Assembly (NCBI RefSeq): GCF_017581965.1
Contig: NZ_JAGEVF010000011.1
Coordinates: 1 to 64,000 of the forward strand
Source of the DNA: Winogradskyella pelagia
GTDB lineage: Bacteria > Bacteroidota > Bacteroidia > Flavobacteriales > Flavobacteriaceae
DNA: 64,000 bases
Reading direction: 5' to 3'
A model generated the notes under the pieces. That model ran no database searches. It was not told the DNA's origin and saw only the letters and a list, made by a program, of their open reading frames with translations. This document shows, piece by piece, positions 54,852 to 62,577 of the stretch. Both the position numbers and the translations under genes were made by a program. Within the stretch, counting starts at the first letter, position 1, and the number at the start of each line of letters is the position of its first letter.

Positions 54852-54891
54852 TTCGATATCTCTACTATCTTTTTTAATAAGTCCTAGTTAT

Positions 54892-56271
54892 TTATTTCCT
54901 CTTAAGAAAATATATAATTCTGTTTGAATCTTCAATTGGGACCCTCTCTACTAAGTTAAATAAATTTAGATAGGCATTTTCAAAATTTTCTTGATTGTAG
55001 AATCCAAAATGCGCTTCAAAATCTACTTTAGATTTTAATAAACGTTCCACCCAAGAATCGTTTCTTTTCGGAAACTCAATAATTAAATTTTCACTAAACT
55101 GAGCAAAGAATTCTGCTGACATTGAAAATGGAACATTACCTGTAATAGACATGTGATGAATCAATGCCAAGGCCATTGTAACATTGGGTTTAAAAGTGGT
55201 AATCCTATCTAAAAACGATTGGCGCTCTTTATTGTTAAGCCCTATGGCTGGTGATGGCTGAAGCACATCTAACACAAATGGAATTATTGAAGTTTCCTTA
55301 TATCGTTTAATCTGTGAATAATTAAAGTCTATTGCATTATTATCAACATCACAGACCAAGGATTGTTTTGGGGCAAACTTTAGCTTCCTAACAAAAGTAC
55401 CATCATTACCTCCTACATCTATTAAATTCTCAGGTTTTAAGCTAGCTATCCATTCATTAATAACCGTGGCCTTATGGTCAAAAGCAACACCGCTATAATT
55501 TATTTTATCATAATAATCTCCCCATTCAGAGGCTTCTTTGAGTTTTAAATTTTTAATAAAACCATAAAGACTTTCTACAATATTAAGCAAGCCCTTTTTT
55601 GATAATGTGGCCCTTTTAGCTTCAGATCTACTCTCCTCGTGGTATTTAGCTTCGGACTTAGCTAAAAGATGTATATTAGTTAAAACCGTAGGATTAAATT
55701 TTGTATGGAAAGGCAACATCTTACTTACCATATGTAATGGAACACCATCAATAAATTGCTTTAAAAACCCTAGAGACTCATTGCCATAGTGTTTGGCGAG
55801 CAATAAAGGCCCTAAAAAGTGCATTACAAACTGTTTATAGGCACGCCAAGGTGTGTTTTCTTCATAAAAATCAAAAGAAAGGGTATCGATAAAGATAGCC
55901 TTTCCCTTAAAAAAGGTAACATTAAAAGCAGTAGCATCCTTTAGAGAAAACCCTTCTTCTAAAGCTATTTTTTGAAGTTTTAGTGTAAGCAAAGCAGCCT
56001 CTTTATACATATTGAAGCTCCACTCGTATGGATAGGTAATAAAGGGAATCCGTTCAGCCTTTAATACAATTTGGTCTTCGGACGAAGCTATTTCTTTATG
56101 AGGCACTAAGAGTGCGTTCTTAATCAAAAAATCGTAAAATCCAGATGATTTTAAGGCCTCATACTGTTTAAAATAAATTGGGTTAATGACACGCTTAACT
56201 TCATCATTTTCAATAAAAATATAACCCGAAGGGTCCCTAAATGAAGAAGAATGTGGTCTATGGGAATTCAC
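54892..56271 (-). CDS. Fused kinase-like and SAM methyltransferase protein
   Basis: This soluble protein has 459 residues. The C-terminal half is a class I methyltransferase with motif I LIDVGGNDGTF (283-293) and acidic CDVDNNA. The N-terminal part contains LKDATAFNVTFFKGKAIFID (110-129). Its D112-x4-N117 and D129 spacing matches the catalytic loop and metal-binding Asp of aminoglycoside-phosphotransferase-like kinases (HxDxxxxN, then IDF). A conserved TYPYEWSF lies at 79-86. The kinase relationship is my inference from the motif. The start is GTG 56271, one base after the small membrane protein's stop. It could phosphorylate and methylate a glycan end. Confidence 0.78.
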   Translation of the reverse strand: MNSHRPHSSSFRDPSGYIFIENDEVKRVINPIYFKQYEALKSSGFYDFLIKNALLVPHKEIASSEDQIVLKAERIPFITYPYEWSFNMYKEAALLTLKLQKIALEEGFSLKDATAFNVTFFKGKAIFIDTLSFDFYEENTPWRAYKQFVMHFLGPLLLAKHYGNESLGFLKQFIDGVPLHMVSKMLPFHTKFNPTVLTNIHLLAKSEAKYHEESRSEAKRATLSKKGLLNIVESLYGFIKNLKLKEASEWGDYYDKINYSGVAFDHKATVINEWIASLKPENLIDVGGNDGTFVRKLKFAPKQSLVCDVDNNAIDFNYSQIKRYKETSIIPFVLDVLQPSPAIGLNNKERQSFLDRITTFKPNVTMALALIHHMSITGNVPFSMSAEFFAQFSENLIIEFPKRNDSWVERLLKSKVDFEAHFGFYNQENFENAYLNLFNLVERVPIEDSNRIIYFLKRK

Positions 56272-56272
56272 G

Positions 56273-56473
56273 TTACTCCGGCTGATCTTTGCTCTTATCT
56301 TCTAAATCTAAGTCATCGAAAATATCATCCTCTTGTGGTTTTGCCAAACCCAAAAATAATTTAATCTTGTACATTAGGTTTTTAGAAAACAAAATAAACC
56401 CAGCTACTGCCGCAATAATGGTTTGAATAATCATTGCTCCAAGACCTGGATCAAAATAAAGAAAATACATCAT
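56273..56473 (-). CDS. Small membrane protein with DPG motif
   Basis: This 66-residue protein has one hydrophobic helix (about 14-32, MIIQTIIAAVAGFILF), preceded by FDPGLGAM. This resembles the short DPGxGS-type membrane proteins found in polysaccharide loci beside similar methyltransferases. The tail is basic next to the membrane, then very acidic (DDIFDDLDLEDKSKD). It has no known function. One base separates its stop from the start of the fused methyltransferase gene, so the two are probably coupled. It may be a membrane anchor for that protein (inference). Confidence 0.75.
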   Translation of the reverse strand: MMYFLYFDPGLGAMIIQTIIAAVAGFILFSKNLMYKIKLFLGLAKPQEDDIFDDLDLEDKSKDQPE

Positions 56474-56561
56474 AAATATTTTTGTAAATATATAATATTA
56501 AAAGTCTTGCTTCTAGTAAATCTATAATTTTGAGCTATCACCATAATATCAAAGCTACTCC

Positions 56562-58037
56562 TTAAGGCACTTTATTAAAAACTATTTCACCAGTCTCATC
56601 GATATACTCATACACACCTTCAGGCGCACCTTGGTTAATGATGACATAGCTTTTATCCTCACTAAGATTTTTAAGATAGTTTTGGTTGTCACTCAAATAG
56701 GAAAAAACGGTCCTAAATAAATTAACACTAGTTTTTAAGTCCGTGTCATATAGACCATTATTGCTGTTTGGCCATTTAATGGCTAACGCTGATGAGAAAA
56801 TAGATGCTATCAATAAAGGATTATCCTCTTTAATTTCACATTGTTTCATATATTCAAAACCCACGTAGCCACCATGGTCTGCCGCAATGATAATAAGGCT
56901 ATTTGGGTCTTCTGTTTCAATGAATTCAATTAGTTCTATTAACCAGTCATTGGCATTTTTTAGGCGTTGTGCATAAAGCTCAGCTTCTTTTTCAATACCT
57001 CCAGAATTAGACTTCCATGTGGCAATATGCCCTGGTTGCATGGCTTCAATAAAAAAGAAATTAGGAGTTGTCTTATTGGATAAAATAGCTTTTTTAGTAT
57101 CCTCTAAAAGGTTTTTTTGAAGTGAGAATCCCCTTGAAATAAACGAAATCTCATCTAATGAAATATTAGAATAATCAAAACCCACTTTCGGTCTGTTGGC
57201 GAGTAAATAAGGCACGTCTAGCATTAAAAATGTCTTGTAATTATTCCTCTTGAAAATATCCAAAACAGGATTATCCCCAACAATTTCGTTACGTTTATTA
57301 TGAGAAGGGTTTATGCCAAATGTTCGGTTACCATAGTAATGATGGCCCATACCAAACAGCGCACTATTTGAGCTAAGAGTTGTTGCATAATTACTCCGAT
57401 AATCATCATAATCAACAAAACCTTTTGAATCCAAGTAATCTTCGAAGCGGTCATTTTTAATCTGATACAACCTACTATTTAAGTCTGAAAAGTTGGTGTA
57501 ACCATCTGGTTGAATGAGATAAATATTTGGTTTAATCCGAAATTTAACCTCAGCAATTGAATCCTGCTGTACCATCCAATCCCTAGAATACACTAACTCC
57601 CTATACAAATCTGGTATAAGCTTTGGCAATACTAATACGCATAAAATGAGCTGTATGGTAATTACTTTTACTAAATGGGCTGATAATATTCTTCCAAACA
57701 CAAGGCCGAGAAATAAGGCCAGTGTAATCTTAAATGCATCATGACCAAATAGAGTTATTGTAACAAGCATAAAAAACACCACCAGATTAAACATAGGCAA
57801 AAGGTATTTAGCATACTTTTTCCCCTTGGTTATTTTTTTTAAACCGAATACGAGAAGGAAAGATAAGGTAGCAGGAATGAATAAATAAAAACTTAAAAAA
57901 AATAGAAGTTGCGAAGGTGAATTTATCAGCGCATAATTCTTGTCGTAATAATAAATCAAAGGATATATTCCCGCAATAAACACAACTAAAAAAGGGTATG
58001 TTACAATTCTATTAAGTAATCGTATGATACCCTTCAT
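56562..58037 (-). CDS. Membrane alkaline-phosphatase-superfamily protein (sulfatase/phosphotransferase-like), paralogue 1
   Basis: This 491-residue protein has five or so N-terminal helices and a periplasmic catalytic domain from about residue 165. Candidate active-site residues are D178 (IYLIQPDGY), T219/T220 (NYATTLSSNS), H337 (QPGHIA) and D387-H388 (IIIAADHGG). The same order is found in the protein at 53409-54851, so the two are paralogues flanking the kinase-like methyltransferase and the DPG protein. It is the first gene of the module. A role in adding or removing a phospho- or sulfo-group on the polysaccharide is plausible; direction and substrate are unknown. Confidence 0.82.
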   Translation of the reverse strand: MKGIIRLLNRIVTYPFLVVFIAGIYPLIYYYDKNYALINSPSQLLFFLSFYLFIPATLSFLLVFGLKKITKGKKYAKYLLPMFNLVVFFMLVTITLFGHDAFKITLALFLGLVFGRILSAHLVKVITIQLILCVLVLPKLIPDLYRELVYSRDWMVQQDSIAEVKFRIKPNIYLIQPDGYTNFSDLNSRLYQIKNDRFEDYLDSKGFVDYDDYRSNYATTLSSNSALFGMGHHYYGNRTFGINPSHNKRNEIVGDNPVLDIFKRNNYKTFLMLDVPYLLANRPKVGFDYSNISLDEISFISRGFSLQKNLLEDTKKAILSNKTTPNFFFIEAMQPGHIATWKSNSGGIEKEAELYAQRLKNANDWLIELIEFIETEDPNSLIIIAADHGGYVGFEYMKQCEIKEDNPLLIASIFSSALAIKWPNSNNGLYDTDLKTSVNLFRTVFSYLSDNQNYLKNLSEDKSYVIINQGAPEGVYEYIDETGEIVFNKVP

Positions 58038-58152
58038 GTCTATCTTTTAGTTCTTTAAAATCAACAGGAAATTACTAATTATTATCCGATTAGCACAAAG
58101 TGTTATTAAAGTTTATATCGCACTCGATAAATCATCACCAAACCAATAGGTC

Positions 58153-59952
58153 CTATAAAGATTTAGCGCGCTTTCTGTCAACTTCTTTCAAGAGAATTTT
58201 TCTTAATCTTAGATGATTAGGCGTTACCTCAACATATTCATCCTTTTGGATATACTCTAAAGCTTCTTCCAGCGAGAATTTAATAGCAGGTACAATTTTG
58301 GCCTTGTCGTCTGCTCCAGAAGAGCGCACATTGCTCAACTTTTTGGTTTTGGTAACATTTACTACCATATCATCGCCACGAGAGTTTTCTCCAATGACTT
58401 GGCCCTCATAAATATCTTCTCCTGGATCTACAAAAAACTTACCTCTATCTTGTAACTTATCTATAGAATAAGGAATTGCCTGACCATTTTCCATAGAAAC
58501 CAACGAACCATTCTGACGCTCTGGTATACCACCTTTTAGTGGTTGATACTCCTTAAAGCGATGTGCCATAATAGCTTCGCCAGCAGTAGCGGTTAGCAAC
58601 TGGTTTCGTAAACCAATTATACCTCTTGATGGCACAATAAACTCACATACCATACGCTCACCTTTGGCTTCCATGCTCAACATTTCACCCTTACGCATAG
58701 TTACCATTTCTATAGCTTTACCAGAGACATTTTCTGGCAAATCAATAGTCATTTCTTCAAAAGGCTCACATTTAACACCATCAATTTCTTTAATGATTAC
58801 CTGTGGTTGTCCGATTTGAAGTTCATAACCTTCACGTCTCATCGTCTCAATTAAAACTGATAAGTGTAAAACACCACGTCCAAAGACCATAAATTTATCG
58901 GCACTATCTGTTTCTTCTACCCTTAGAGCTAAGTTCTTCTCTAACTCCTTGGTAAGGCGCTCTTTAATATGGCGAGAGGTTACAAATTTGCCATCCTTAC
59001 CAAAAAATGGCGAATCATTTATAGTAAACAACATGCTCATTGTTGGCTCATCAATAGCTATAGTTTTAAGACCTTCAGGGTTTTCAAAATCAGCAACCGT
59101 ATCACCTATTTCAAAACCTTCTAACCCGACAATAGCACAAATATCACCTGTTTGTACACTATCTATCTTCTTGCGGCCTAATCCTTCAAAAATGTGTAAT
59201 TCTTTTATTCTACTTTTAACAATAGACCCATCGCGTTTAACCAAAGAAATGGGCTGACCCGCTTTTAATGTACCTCTTGTTAATCGTCCTATAGCAATAC
59301 GTCCCGTAAATGATGAAAAATCCAAAGATGTAATTAGCATCTGAGTGGTACCTTCTACTATTTTAGGTTCTGGAATGTGCGCAATAACCATATCTAATAA
59401 TGGCTCTATAGAATCGGTAGGTTGTTGCCAATCTTCGCTCATCCAATTGTGTTTTGCAGAACCGTAAACCGTAGGGAAATCTAATTGCCACTCCTCTGCC
59501 CCTAATTCAAACATGAGGTCAAACACTTTTTCGTGCACCTCATCTGGTGTGCAGTTCTCCTTATCAACCTTATTAATAACAACGCATGGTTTTAAACCTA
59601 AATCAATGGCTTTTTGCAAAACAAAACGCGTTTGCGGCATAGGTCCTTCAAAAGCATCTACCAATAACAACACACCGTCTGCCATATTTAGTACGCGCTC
59701 TACCTCACCTCCAAAATCGGCGTGACCAGGTGTATCAATAATATTAATTTTAGTGTCTTTATAAACAACAGAAACATTTTTAGACGTAATAGTAATTCCA
59801 CGTTCGCGTTCTAGGTCATTGTTATCTAGGATTAAATCTCCTGTGTTTTCGTTTTCTCTAAATAACTGACAGTGGTACATGATTTTATCCACTAATGTGG
59901 TTTTACCGTGGTCAACGTGAGCAATAATTGCAATATTTTTAATCTTGGTCAT
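58153..59952 (-). CDS. typA: Ribosome-associated GTPase TypA/BipA
   Basis: TypA is an EF-G-like GTPase of 599 residues involved in 50S assembly and stress growth. Motifs are [15 protein letters not shown], the switch RERGITITSKN, DTPGHADFGGEVERVL and NKVDKE. The C-terminal TypA-specific region includes RGIIGLRNQLLTATAGEAIM and NHLRLRKILL near the end. It is monocistronic with a TACCTTTG promoter box upstream and separates the glycan locus from kdsA. No anomalies are seen. Confidence 0.98.
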   Translation of the reverse strand: MTKIKNIAIIAHVDHGKTTLVDKIMYHCQLFRENENTGDLILDNNDLERERGITITSKNVSVVYKDTKINIIDTPGHADFGGEVERVLNMADGVLLLVDAFEGPMPQTRFVLQKAIDLGLKPCVVINKVDKENCTPDEVHEKVFDLMFELGAEEWQLDFPTVYGSAKHNWMSEDWQQPTDSIEPLLDMVIAHIPEPKIVEGTTQMLITSLDFSSFTGRIAIGRLTRGTLKAGQPISLVKRDGSIVKSRIKELHIFEGLGRKKIDSVQTGDICAIVGLEGFEIGDTVADFENPEGLKTIAIDEPTMSMLFTINDSPFFGKDGKFVTSRHIKERLTKELEKNLALRVEETDSADKFMVFGRGVLHLSVLIETMRREGYELQIGQPQVIIKEIDGVKCEPFEEMTIDLPENVSGKAIEMVTMRKGEMLSMEAKGERMVCEFIVPSRGIIGLRNQLLTATAGEAIMAHRFKEYQPLKGGIPERQNGSLVSMENGQAIPYSIDKLQDRGKFFVDPGEDIYEGQVIGENSRGDDMVVNVTKTKKLSNVRSSGADDKAKIVPAIKFSLEEALEYIQKDEYVEVTPNHLRLRKILLKEVDRKRAKSL

Positions 59953-59975
59953 AGGAGCGCAAATTTATAAGCGCG

Positions 59976-59983
59976 CAAAGGTA
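59976..59983 (-). promoter_or_regulatory. Candidate -7 box of typA
   Basis: TACCTTTG on the minus strand is an exact TAnnTTTG, 23 bases before the ATG. No clear -33 element precedes it. Confidence 0.5.
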
Positions 59984-60145
59984 CAGTATAAAATCCTCAT
60001 TGCGTTAATAATATGTTATATTTTAAATTCTAAACAATTACTCGTTGTATATTCCGTTTTGTAATTAATTAATAGTAAATGCCTACCCTTTAACATCAAC
60101 CGCTAATTGGGCGATTTACATCTGAACCCTAAATAATTTTAACAG

Positions 60146-60505
60146 ATGAACACCATTAGTAAGTACAGCAAATTTGTCCCGTATTTATACTTTATTTCAG
60201 TAATAAGCTACTGGTTTACTGCAGTTAACAAAACTGAAGGAATCTCTGCCTATATCATTTTGTTGCTTGGTATACCTTTTGCATGGCAACTTATTAAACC
60301 CAACAGAAAATTAAACTTTTCTCTAGGAATTGTATTTGTTTGTTTATCCTCATATATGCTTTTCGCCTATATATCTGACCTTCTAAATCTTATTCAATGG
60401 AGTGACTACGCTAAAGGCGTTCTATTTTACGGAGGTCTTTTAGTTATTGGAAATCTTGTAATGTCACTTTGGATAATTAGAAATAGTATTAAAAAGGTGT
60501 TTTAA
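60146..60505 (+). CDS. Hypothetical four-helix membrane protein
   Basis: I do not recognise this 119-residue protein. It has four predicted membrane helices (about 10-27, 32-50, 58-82 and 90-112) with short loops and a basic end (RNSIKKVF). It starts at ATG 60146 and its stop lies 39 bases before kdsA. The kdsA promoter box overlaps the space just after this stop. No cysteines or catalytic motifs are seen; an inner-membrane location is the only firm inference. Confidence 0.7.
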   Translation: MNTISKYSKFVPYLYFISVISYWFTAVNKTEGISAYIILLLGIPFAWQLIKPNRKLNFSLGIVFVCLSSYMLFAYISDLLNLIQWSDYAKGVLFYGGLLVIGNLVMSLWIIRNSIKKVF

Positions 60506-60510
60506 AATAG

Positions 60511-60518
60511 TATCTTTG
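60511..60518 (+). promoter_or_regulatory. Candidate -7 box of kdsA
   Basis: TATCTTTG is an exact TAnnTTTG, 26 bases before the kdsA ATG and six bases after the stop of the upstream gene. The -33 region is not clear. Confidence 0.5.
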
Positions 60519-60544
60519 CGACTCAAATTAAAAGTTGGTAAAAG

Positions 60545-61357
60545 ATGACTGTTCCTAAGCTTAAACATACAGAATCTAATAATTTCTTTTTGCTTTGCGG
60601 CCCATGTGCTATTGAAGGCGAGGATATGGCTTTAAAAATTGCTGAACAGGTATTGAGCATAACCGATAAGCTTAGTATTCCTTACATCTTTAAAGGAAGT
60701 TTTAAAAAAGCAAATAGGAGTAGGATTGACAGCTTCACAGGAATTGGTGATGAAAAAGCATTGAAAATCTTACGTAAGGTTTCTGAAACCTTCGATGTAC
60801 CTACAGTAACAGATATCCACGAAACTTCAGATGCCGTCAAAGCGGCTGAGTACGTTGACGTGTTGCAAATACCTGCATTTTTGGTTAGACAAACAGACCT
60901 AGTAGTTGCTGCTGCTGAAACAGGAAAATACGTCAACCTAAAAAAAGGTCAGTTTATGAGTCCTGAGGCCATGAAACATGCCGTACAGAAAGTAAAAGAT
61001 TCAGGAAGCGATAAAGCATGGATAACCGATAGAGGTACCATGTTTGGATATCAAGACATGATTGTTGACTTTAGAGGCATCCCAACCATGCAACAATATG
61101 CACCAACTATATTAGATGTTACACATTCACTACAACAACCCAATCAGAGCAAAGGTGTTACTGGAGGACGTCCAGATATGATCGAAACTATTGCAAGGGC
61201 AGGTGTCGTAAATAACGTAGATGGTCTCTTTATTGAAACGCACTTTGATCCTGCAAATGCCAAAAGTGATGGTGCCAACATGCTGCATTTAGATAATTTA
61301 GAAGGCTTGTTGACCAATCTAGTGGCTATTAGAAAAACCATCAACGCCTTTAACTAA
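60545..61357 (+). CDS. kdsA: 3-deoxy-8-phosphooctulonate synthase (KdsA)
   Basis: KdsA condenses phosphoenolpyruvate with arabinose 5-phosphate to give Kdo 8-phosphate for the LPS core. The 270 residues match the family: FLLCGPCAIEGEDMALKIAE, FKGSFKKANRSRIDSFTG, VDVLQIPAFLVRQTDLVVAA, YVNLKKGQFMSPE, and VTGGRPDMIETIARAG near the end. An N near residue 20 of the metal-free type or a C of the metal type decides metal use; here CGPC has Cys at residue 19, which suggests the metal-dependent type (inference). It fits the nearby surface-glycan genes, although it is probably regulated alone. Confidence 0.97.
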   Translation: MTVPKLKHTESNNFFLLCGPCAIEGEDMALKIAEQVLSITDKLSIPYIFKGSFKKANRSRIDSFTGIGDEKALKILRKVSETFDVPTVTDIHETSDAVKAAEYVDVLQIPAFLVRQTDLVVAAAETGKYVNLKKGQFMSPEAMKHAVQKVKDSGSDKAWITDRGTMFGYQDMIVDFRGIPTMQQYAPTILDVTHSLQQPNQSKGVTGGRPDMIETIARAGVVNNVDGLFIETHFDPANAKSDGANMLHLDNLEGLLTNLVAIRKTINAFN

Positions 61358-61477
61358 ATTTTTTTACACTACACCAAAAGTTGCCTATCTAGTTTTGCAA
61401 GATTTTTACTGTTAAAGTTTTTTGTGTGTTTGGTTGATACTATTTTTTTTTCTTAAGTTTATGAAAATTAAATAGTT

Positions 61478-62017
61478 ATGAAAAAATCAATTGCATTTCT
61501 GGCCCTATTAATGCTGGTAATACTTTCATGCTCTGATGAAAATACAAACGTTACTGAATCTAACTCTGAGGTACCTGCAAAAAAAGCCATTACTAATGAA
61601 GATAAACTTAATGGTTGGGTTAACGTTGGTAAACTTGAAAATGACCGTATAGTATTTACAGCGAATAAAAAGAACCTTATCAATTCCTTAAACGACAATC
61701 TTTTAATGGGTAAGGAAGCTTATGTCAATGAGGTTACCATAGAACGAATTAAGGACTTTTATTATCTGCTCTTTAGCGGAGAAAAAATTAGGGTAACATT
61801 TTATGTACAACTTAGTGACGATGGCGTTACACTGAGGGCAGCAGCGAAAACATCCTGTTCTACTTCTGACCCAGGATGCCTACAGGAGGAATTAGGGTGC
61901 ATACCTCAATATTCGGATACTCCCGCTGGACAGTCTGGTATAGGAACCTGCACTGAGTGCTCTAATGGCGGAACTTGCACAAAAATGGTTTCAGGTGACA
62001 CACAAATAAATCCCTAA
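61478..62017 (+). CDS. Hypothetical Cys-rich lipoprotein
   Basis: I do not recognise this 179-residue protein. It has a lipoprotein signal ending VILSC (Cys18), a mixed alpha/beta middle, and a C-terminal Cys-rich segment (about residues 125-170). That segment contains SCSTSDPGCLQEELGC and CTECSNGGTCTK. The seven clustered cysteines point to disulfide bonds or metal binding outside the cytoplasm. It is a single gene with a good terminator at 62043-62073 and lies between kdsA and a DUF1801 gene. Confidence 0.75.
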   Translation: MKKSIAFLALLMLVILSCSDENTNVTESNSEVPAKKAITNEDKLNGWVNVGKLENDRIVFTANKKNLINSLNDNLLMGKEAYVNEVTIERIKDFYYLLFSGEKIRVTFYVQLSDDGVTLRAAAKTSCSTSDPGCLQEELGCIPQYSDTPAGQSGIGTCTECSNGGTCTKMVSGDTQINP

Positions 62018-62042
62018 TTAGATACAAATCTTCCATTATATG

Positions 62043-62073
62043 AAAAGCACTGTAAAATAAACAGTGCTTTTTT
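62043..62073 (+). terminator. Intrinsic terminator after the Cys-rich lipoprotein gene
   Basis: AAAAGCACTGT (62043-62053) pairs with ACAGTGCTTTT over a seven-base loop and is followed by T residues up to 62073. It lies 26 bases after the stop. Confidence 0.88.
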
Positions 62074-62101
62074 AATCCTACTTCGGCAAGACCTCAAATC
62101 A

Positions 62102-62488
62102 TCACGTATTAGTTGCCTTAGACCGTCCAATCATTTTAAAGGGATTAGTATCAATTTTTAACTGTTGTTCAATAACATAAATAACCACTTCATCTTGTAT
62201 ATCATCTACCGTTTTATATCGTAATGAAGTAACAGCTTTTCTATTGGCTGTAACAAAGTGTTCTCGATATTTCAATAATTTTTCACCGTGCCAAAACGCT
62301 AAATCTACATAATCCCTGGAGTGGTTTAAATAGCACAAAGGCATACCGTTGTAATAATAAAACGGAATGCGCCATTTAAACAAAAGTTCAGCTTCGGGTA
62401 CAATGGCTTCAATAACTGATTGCAATTGTAAAAGGATCGCTTTGTAGGGTTCTTCGGTATTTAAAATATAAGCTTCTGCTGGTTTCAT
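62102..62488 (-). CDS. DUF1801 (YdhG-like) domain protein
   Basis: This is a 128-residue cytoplasmic protein of the DUF1801/YdhG family. Typical features are the start KPAEAYILNTEEPYKAILLQ, the LFKWRIPFYYYNGMPLCYL segment and VDLAFWHGEKL. The family has a small alpha/beta fold; its function is not established. A TATATTTA box lies just upstream on the minus strand. It is probably monocistronic. Confidence 0.87.
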   Translation of the reverse strand: MKPAEAYILNTEEPYKAILLQLQSVIEAIVPEAELLFKWRIPFYYYNGMPLCYLNHSRDYVDLAFWHGEKLLKYREHFVTANRKAVTSLRYKTVDDIQDEVVIYVIEQQLKIDTNPFKMIGRSKATNT

Positions 62489-62517
62489 AAACTAAATATA
62501 ATGAATGATCACACAAC

Positions 62518-62556
62518 AAAAAAAGCCTTGACAACTTCAATAGTCATCAAGGCTTT
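62518..62556 (-). terminator. Terminator after the type IX-secreted protein gene
   Basis: AAAGCCTTGA (62522-62531) pairs with TCAAGGCTTT (62547-62556). A run of A on the plus strand (62518-62524) gives the U tract in the minus-strand RNA. It follows the stop at 62578. Confidence 0.87.
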
Positions 62557-62577
62557 CATATGAATTATAAGCAATAA

